Assembly: GCA_002373535.1 (NCBI GenBank)
Contig: DFKL01000055.1
Coordinates: forward strand, 3,692 to 17,740
Origin: Prevotellaceae bacterium UBA3646
GTDB taxonomy: Bacteria > Bacteroidota > Bacteroidia > Bacteroidales > Bacteroidaceae
Length of the DNA: 14,049 nucleotides
Direction: 5' to 3'
Position numbers and translations under genes: made by a program. This document shows positions 7,102 through 11,176 of the stretch, piece after piece (position 1 is the stretch's first letter; the number at the start of each line of letters is the position of its first letter). The notes beneath the pieces were generated by a model, which did not search any database, was not told the DNA's origin, and saw nothing but the letters and a program-made list of their open reading frames with translations.

Positions 7102-8376
7102 ATGCAACAACTCATACAGCTAATCAACGAAATGTCGCCATACCTCCTGCTCGGTTTCCTCGTGGCAGGCATCATGCACGCCTTAGTCCCGGGACGGTTC
7201 TATACCAGATACCTAAGCGGCAGGAACTTCGCCTCCGTCATATACGCCGCCATGTTCGGCATTCCCCTGCCACTGTGCTCGTGCGGAGTAATCCCCACAG
7301 CCATGTCACTACGGCGCGAAGGAGCATCCCGTGGCGCCGTCGTGTCCTTCCTCATAGCAACGCCCCAGACCGGTGTGGACAGCATACTCGCAACCTACTC
7401 GCTCATGGGCCTGCCCTTTGCCCTGGTACGCCCCATAGCAGCATTGGTTACGGCAGTCCTGGGAGGAACACTCGTAAACCTTGGTGACGACGAAACCGTG
7501 ATCAGCCTCGCCACAGACCATCAGGACACGCATACGCAAAAGACTTTTGCCGGCAAGATAGCCGAAGCTCTCAGGTACGCCTTCGTAGACATGATGGCAG
7601 ACATAGGCAAGTGGCTCGTCATAGGACTCATCATAGCAGGACTAATCACCGTGTTCGTTCCAGAGTCTCTGTTCTCCGCATTCCAGGACAACACCCTGAT
7701 GTCCATGCTGCTGGTACTCTGCATCAGCATACCCATGTATCTGTGTGCAACAGGCAGCATTCCCATAGCCGTAGCCCTGATGATGAAAGGCCTGACTCCC
7801 GGAGCAGCCCTCGTCCTCCTCATGGCCGGCCCGGCCAGCAACGCCGCCAGCATCCTCGTCATCAACAAGGTACTGGGGCGGAAGACCATGGCCGTATACC
7901 TTGCCAGCATCATCTGCGGAGCCATAGCATTCGGTTTCTGCATAGACTATCTGATGCCACGCGAGTGGTTCACCACTACGCTGGTCAATGCCGGTACATG
8001 CTGCACACACCACAGCACCCCGTTCCAATGGGCATGCACCACACTGCTCGCCATGTTGCTCCTGAACGTACTGCGCCTCAGGCTCACGCATCGCCACACA
8101 TGCTCATGCGGACACTGTCACGACCACGGACATGCAGACCACTGCGCTGCCACAGGCTCGCCTGTCCGTCAGGCAGGCCAGGCCGTAACCATCACCGTCA
8201 AGGGCATGAACTGCACCCACTGCCGCGCCAGCGTACAGGAAGCACTCTCATCAGTAGAGGGAGTCAGCCAGGTCAGCGTAGACCTGCAAAGCGGCAAGGC
8301 CAATGTCACGGGAACCGACCTGGATGTAGAGAAACTGAAGGCAGCCGTCAGGTCAGTAGGCTTCGATGCAGAATAA
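7102..8376 (+). CDS. SO_0444-type Cu/Zn efflux permease with C-terminal HMA domain
   Basis: A 424-aa inner-membrane permease thought to export copper or zinc. Hydrophobic segments fall near 12-30, 45-68, 78-90, 98-125, 168-186, 198-222, 232-252, 264-283 and 308-323. Conserved pieces are PLCSCGVIPTA (57-67) and YLCATGSIPIA (213-223), with Cys59, Cys61 and Cys215 as possible metal ligands in the membrane. A His/Cys-rich cytoplasmic or periplasmic stretch (328-348; 6 His and 4 Cys) follows, then an HMA domain (362-424) with GMNCTHC at 368-374. ATG 7102 was chosen because the in-frame GTG at 7027 lies upstream of the promoter -7 element. The gene diverges from the Fur-family regulator. The family name is from memory of similar proteins; the metal is inferred. 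Confidence 0.87.
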   Translation: MQQLIQLINEMSPYLLLGFLVAGIMHALVPGRFYTRYLSGRNFASVIYAAMFGIPLPLCSCGVIPTAMSLRREGASRGAVVSFLIATPQTGVDSILATYSLMGLPFALVRPIAALVTAVLGGTLVNLGDDETVISLATDHQDTHTQKTFAGKIAEALRYAFVDMMADIGKWLVIGLIIAGLITVFVPESLFSAFQDNTLMSMLLVLCISIPMYLCATGSIPIAVALMMKGLTPGAALVLLMAGPASNAASILVINKVLGRKTMAVYLASIICGAIAFGFCIDYLMPREWFTTTLVNAGTCCTHHSTPFQWACTTLLAMLLLNVLRLRLTHRHTCSCGHCHDHGHADHCAATGSPVRQAGQAVTITVKGMNCTHCRASVQEALSSVEGVSQVSVDLQSGKANVTGTDLDVEKLKAAVRSVGFDAE

Positions 8377-8397
8377 GCATGTCTGTGGCAAGCCGCA

Positions 8398-8988
8398 TCA
8401 GATTGGCAATGCCTTGTAGAAATCCGCCTTCCTCTCCAGTTTCATCGGATATGCACGGGAACTGCTCGGCATACGGAACCATGTAATATACCGTTCCCCC
8501 ACCCCGTCACGCAAGTCCCTGAACGAAACGGAGGCACCCACTTTCGGCACAGCGACATCCAGGCCACTCCCTGACAAGTACGACTGCAACTCCTCGCTGG
8601 CCTTGCCGCCCGTCGTCACTACCGTGTGGCAATCAGGCATCCTGTCCAGCAAGGCAAGGACATCCGTACCCTGGACAATCTCCAGGAATTTGTCGTCTGC
8701 ATTATCCCTTAGCCTGCGGACCCTGCAAGCCGTGTCAAACAATGCAATTCCCCTGCTGCTGCAGAACTGCACAATCCTGTCGCGGTCAAAGCGTCTTTCG
8801 CCGGCAACCTCAAAATACCCCCTGTCGCCAAAACAAACCAGTCCCATAATCCTCCAGAAGTCATTTATCCAGTTAGGATAGAAAAACTCCATGCACCACC
8901 TCGCACGAGGCGGAGGAAAACTGCCCAGGAACAAAATCCTGCCGTTCACAGGCAGGAACGGCTCCAGAGGATGCTCCTCGATACTCAT
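8398..8988 (-). CDS. Uracil-DNA-glycosylase-superfamily protein
   Basis: A 196-aa protein of the uracil-DNA glycosylase fold, expected to excise deaminated bases (uracil or hypoxanthine) from DNA. Seen: ILFLGSFPPP at 18-27, matching motif 1 of Mug/deoxyinosine-glycosylase-like members; FFYPNWINDFWRIMG at 35-49, matching the F(Y)xNPxNxFW region; VVTTGGKASE at 123-132; and MPSSSRAYP at 173-181, matching the HPSP-type motif 2. The catalytic Asp of classical Ung is not evident, so the substrate is uncertain. The ATG at 8988 was chosen; a GTG four codons earlier (9000), one base after the MGMT stop, is also possible. It is the second gene of a repair operon and converges on the permease with 21 bp between the stops. 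Confidence 0.78.
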   Translation of the reverse strand: MSIEEHPLEPFLPVNGRILFLGSFPPPRARWCMEFFYPNWINDFWRIMGLVCFGDRGYFEVAGERRFDRDRIVQFCSSRGIALFDTACRVRRLRDNADDKFLEIVQGTDVLALLDRMPDCHTVVTTGGKASEELQSYLSGSGLDVAVPKVGASVSFRDLRDGVGERYITWFRMPSSSRAYPMKLERKADFYKALPI

Positions 8989-9001
8989 CTGTATTATCAC
9001 T

Positions 9002-9322
9002 TCATTTCACATCGGCCACGGCACGCTCCTCGGCCAACAATTTCCTTTTCCTGTCTGTCATTTCCCCACACCTCTGTCCGTAAAAACCGCCAATGCCGTC
9101 ACGCGCCACCACCCTGTGGCAAGGCACCGACGGAGCAAACGGATTACGTCTCAGCGCCTGTCCTACAGCCTGCGCACTGCCGCAGCCTATTCGTCTGGCC
9201 AGTTCCCCATACGTGACAGTCTCGCCCCTCGGAACCTCCAGCACAGCCATGTACACCCTGCGCTGAAACTCCGTAATACCGTCTGCCCTGCGCACAACCT
9301 CCCGTATATCCTCCGTCACCAT
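9002..9322 (-). CDS. Single-domain MGMT-family DNA alkyltransferase
   Basis: A 106-aa protein equal to the C-terminal DNA-binding and active-site domain of methylated-DNA-protein cysteine methyltransferases, which move an alkyl group from O6-alkylguanine to their own cysteine. Visible are FQRRVYMAVLEVPRGETVTYGELA (split as 19-29 and 30-42), ALRRNPFAPSVPCHRVV with the acceptor C68 in PCHR (67-70), and the probable arginine finger R58. Because the Cys is kept, this is not an alkyltransferase-like (ATL) protein, which has Trp there. The N-terminal domain of Ogt/Ada is missing. ATG 9322 was chosen; a frame open to 9427 would cross the promoter. The downstream glycosylase gene is within 1-13 bp, so the two form a repair operon. 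Confidence 0.92.
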   Translation of the reverse strand: MVTEDIREVVRRADGITEFQRRVYMAVLEVPRGETVTYGELARRIGCGSAQAVGQALRRNPFAPSVPCHRVVARDGIGGFYGQRCGEMTDRKRKLLAEERAVADVK

Positions 9323-9362
9323 CAATGCAGTTATGTCCCGACCTCTTGCGTAAAAGACAGCA

Positions 9363-9392
9363 CAAAGGTACAAAACTTTTGACAAAAACAAC
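9363..9392 (-). promoter_or_regulatory. Promoter of the MGMT-glycosylase operon
   Basis: On the minus strand, -7 TACCTTTG (9370-9363) is preceded by GTTG (9392-9389) with 18 nt between them. The start site would be near 9356, about 34 nt before the ATG at 9322. This promoter is back to back with the one at 9435-9465. Confidence 0.6.
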
Positions 9393-9434
9393 TCACGAAA
9401 AAATGGAGCCTCCGAAAAATAAAACAAGATTAAC

Positions 9435-9465
9435 TTTGTATTATTCCAACATAATCGTATATTTG
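9435..9465 (+). promoter_or_regulatory. Strong consensus promoter before the 68-aa gene
   Basis: TTTG (9435-9438), 19 nt, TATATTTG (9458-9465): an essentially perfect Bacteroidota promoter. Transcription would start near 9472 and give a leader of about 100 nt before the ATG at 9573. An additional -7-like TAACTTTG overlaps the -33 element (9431-9438). Confidence 0.8.
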
Positions 9466-9520
9466 CGACAGATTCGACAGCTGCTTGCCAGTCTGAGAGT
9501 CTGAAACTTATTGGAAAAAG

Positions 9521-9535
9521 ACGTTTACTAAACGT
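9521..9535. repeat. 15-bp palindrome in the leader of the 68-aa gene
   Basis: ACGTTTA (9521-9527) and TAAACGT (9529-9535) are perfect inverted arms around a single C. The one-base centre makes a stable RNA hairpin unlikely and favours a protein-binding site, about 50 nt downstream of the predicted transcription start. The same leader contains two short direct repeats, CGACAG (9465-9470 region and 9474-9479) and AGTCTGA (9490-9496 and 9498-9504). Confidence 0.6.
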
Positions 9536-9572
9536 TATCTTCTACATAAGAATCTCGCAAATTCCAGAAGAG

Positions 9573-9779
9573 ATGAAGCGGGTGAACCGTAAATCCATTT
9601 ACTGTGATGGAATTGAAAATGTTGAGAATGGGAGTTTGGTCTATACTGATGAGTTAATGTCAAAAGTAAAGAAGCGCTTTAAAGTTGATCTTCCCAAGAG
9701 TGTAACTATTCAAAACGCTGAAACAGTAGCACAATTATTGGTAAAGGGGATTCTCGAACCAAATTGTTCTGCCTCGTAG
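9573..9779 (+). CDS. Small protein of unknown function (68 aa)
   Basis: Not recognised. The 68-aa product is basic at the start (MKRVNRKS) and has a helical second half with alternating charge (ELMSKVKKRFKVDLPK, 28-43) followed by SVTIQNAETVAQLLVKGI (44-61). The pattern of a helix ending in Phe, a short beta-like KVDLP, and a TVxxLLxxI helix is loosely reminiscent of the last two helices of acyl-carrier proteins, but the serine attachment site is not convincing and this is only a resemblance. A purine-rich GAAGAG directly precedes the ATG. The gene has its own strong promoter and a leader of about 100 nt. Its DNA is visibly AT-richer than the genes to its left. The frame is open upstream for about 48 codons without a start, so it may be the remnant of a longer gene. 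Confidence 0.55.
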   Translation: MKRVNRKSIYCDGIENVENGSLVYTDELMSKVKKRFKVDLPKSVTIQNAETVAQLLVKGILEPNCSAS

Positions 9780-9867
9780 TAAGTTTTTTATAAGTTGGCA
9801 ATCATTATTCACAGCGTAGCCATCCCTTTCTTCCGTATGAAGACCAACCCGGATCATGTAATATAGC

Positions 9868-11034
9868 GTGCAGAACAATATCATAAAGCATATATGGACA
9901 GAATATAGGGCGGAAGTAGGATTCGGTTTGGCCGTGTCAGCGGTGATCACGCTCAGTTACTGGGTAACAGGTGGATTAATACCGAGCGAACTAATCGAAC
10001 GCTGGCTATGGCCTATCTTGAATGCCTGCATGGCAATGCTATGCATCTTCGGCGCATGGCTGTGCCTAAAGCACAACGACGGCAACCGAATACGTATTGC
10101 ATGGGCAGTGGCGTTGTTTCTGTGGGGAATGTTGGAGACGGTGTTGGTAACCGGGGTCATTTTATATGACATACCTATCGTCAAACCAGGTACGGAGTCA
10201 TTGACAGGCAACGCGATGATTGTAGGCGGTTTGTTCGGATGGATACTGTTCATCTATCCTTTTGAGGCATTGCGACCTGGCTATCTCGTGTGGTGGCGCA
10301 GTGCGCTGCAACTGCTGCCGTTGCCTATTTTGGCTATACTCGATTACGTATTGCCCATCGACCTGCGATTGCTTATCGCACTCTACCCGCTATGTCTGCT
10401 TAACTTACTGATTGTGCAAATTCGCAAATACCGCATATGGTGTGAGAATAACTTCTCCACGATGGACAACATAGACGCGCAGTGGATTGTGCGGTATATT
10501 GTTATGCTGGTTGTTGCCGGTGGATCGTTTTTTTGGATATGCGTCTCGCACGACCCCTCGCGCGTGTTCACGCAGGATCTTTATTTATTGTTTCTAATCG
10601 CATACACAACAGAACGCGTGCTCTATCGTCCCGACCCATGGAAGCAGCTATGCAGCACCACTATGGACGAGCAGGAAGAGGTCAATCCGGTCAACGCAAC
10701 CTATCGAGCCACCTTGGAAACATGGCTTGACAAGGAGAAACCGTACCTTAATCCAGATTTCCAGTTGACAGACTTGCGTCAGGTATTGCCATTAAACCGC
10801 ACCTACCTCAGCCAATTCATCAACACCGAGTATGGTTGTACGTTCTATCAGTTTGTCAACCGTCGCCGTATAGACGAAGCCAAACGGATGAAGACAGAGC
10901 ATCCCGATTGGACCGTGCACGACATTTCCCAACGTTGCGGTTTCTCGTCTCCACGTGCCTTCTACCGCACTTTCGCCCGTGAAACAGGTATGACTCCTAA
11001 GGAGTGGTGGTTCAATCAAGGTGACAATTCGTAA
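9868..11034 (+). CDS. Membrane-anchored AraC-family transcriptional regulator
   Basis: A 388-aa protein with about seven hydrophobic segments in the N-terminal two thirds (near 18-38, 47-67, 77-100, 117-135, 145-162, 167-184, 207-227, with 237-247 as a possible eighth). An AraC-type DNA-binding domain follows (about 275-385), with a first HTH around 299-320 (FQLTDLRQVLPLNRTYLSQFIN region) and a second around 349-372 (TVHDISQRCGFSSPRAFYRTF). Such proteins probably sense a signal in or outside the membrane and bind DNA from there. The GTG at 9868 is the first start after an in-frame TAA and is needed to keep the first membrane segment; the next ATG is inside the second segment. Its last codons lie in a direct repeat shared with the promoter of the downstream exported-protein gene, its likely target. 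Confidence 0.88.
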   Translation: MQNNIIKHIWTEYRAEVGFGLAVSAVITLSYWVTGGLIPSELIERWLWPILNACMAMLCIFGAWLCLKHNDGNRIRIAWAVALFLWGMLETVLVTGVILYDIPIVKPGTESLTGNAMIVGGLFGWILFIYPFEALRPGYLVWWRSALQLLPLPILAILDYVLPIDLRLLIALYPLCLLNLLIVQIRKYRIWCENNFSTMDNIDAQWIVRYIVMLVVAGGSFFWICVSHDPSRVFTQDLYLLFLIAYTTERVLYRPDPWKQLCSTTMDEQEEVNPVNATYRATLETWLDKEKPYLNPDFQLTDLRQVLPLNRTYLSQFINTEYGCTFYQFVNRRRIDEAKRMKTEHPDWTVHDISQRCGFSSPRAFYRTFARETGMTPKEWWFNQGDNS

Positions 11035-11076
11035 AAAATCGCACTATTTTTAGGGACAATTCGTAAAAATCAGCAC
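11023..11076 (+). promoter_or_regulatory. Direct repeat, probable AraC-type binding sites
   Basis: GACAATTCGTAAAAA occurs at 11023-11037 and 11055-11069. Extended to 22 bp each, both copies end in GCAC and agree at 19 of 22 positions. The start-to-start distance of 32 bp is about three helical turns. The first copy contains the stop codon of the AraC gene; the second ends 6 bp before the -33 region of the next promoter, where an activator would sit. Binding by the adjacent regulator is inference. Confidence 0.7.
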
Positions 11077-11082
11077 GTGCCT

Positions 11083-11116
11083 ATTGCGTACTTGCTCTTT
11101 ACTTTTTGTATTTTTG
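11083..11116 (+). promoter_or_regulatory. Promoter of the large exported-protein gene
   Basis: The -7 element TATTTTTG (11109-11116) fits TAnnTTTG. The -33 position has only ATTG (11083-11086), 22 nt upstream, so the promoter looks weak and would benefit from an activator bound at the adjacent direct repeats. The start site would be near 11123. Confidence 0.65.
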
Positions 11117-11122
11117 TAGTAG

Positions 11123-11144
11123 CGGTCGTTCGGATTGACGACCG
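11123..11144 (+). promoter_or_regulatory. Hairpin at the start of the leader
   Basis: CGGTCGT (11123-11129) and ACGACCG (11138-11144) form a perfect 7-bp GC-rich stem with an 8-nt loop. It lies at or next to the predicted 5' end of the mRNA, about 30 nt before the start codon. It could protect the 5' end or act as a DNA site; no T tract follows, so it is not a typical terminator. Confidence 0.55.
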
Positions 11145-11176
11145 ACAAAACCATAAACAATTAACCTATAATGCAC

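Noticed and set aside
8377..8397. Bidirectional terminator between the permease and the glycosylase
   Set aside because: Only 21 bp separate the stops and no stem longer than four or five pairs with a T tract was found.
9323..9427. N-terminal extension of the MGMT-family protein to 141 aa
   Set aside because: It crosses a good minus-strand promoter and shows no resemblance to the Ogt N-terminal domain.
9573..9779. Acyl carrier protein
   Set aside because: Only a loose likeness to the last helices; the DSL phosphopantetheine site is not convincing and helix 1 is absent.
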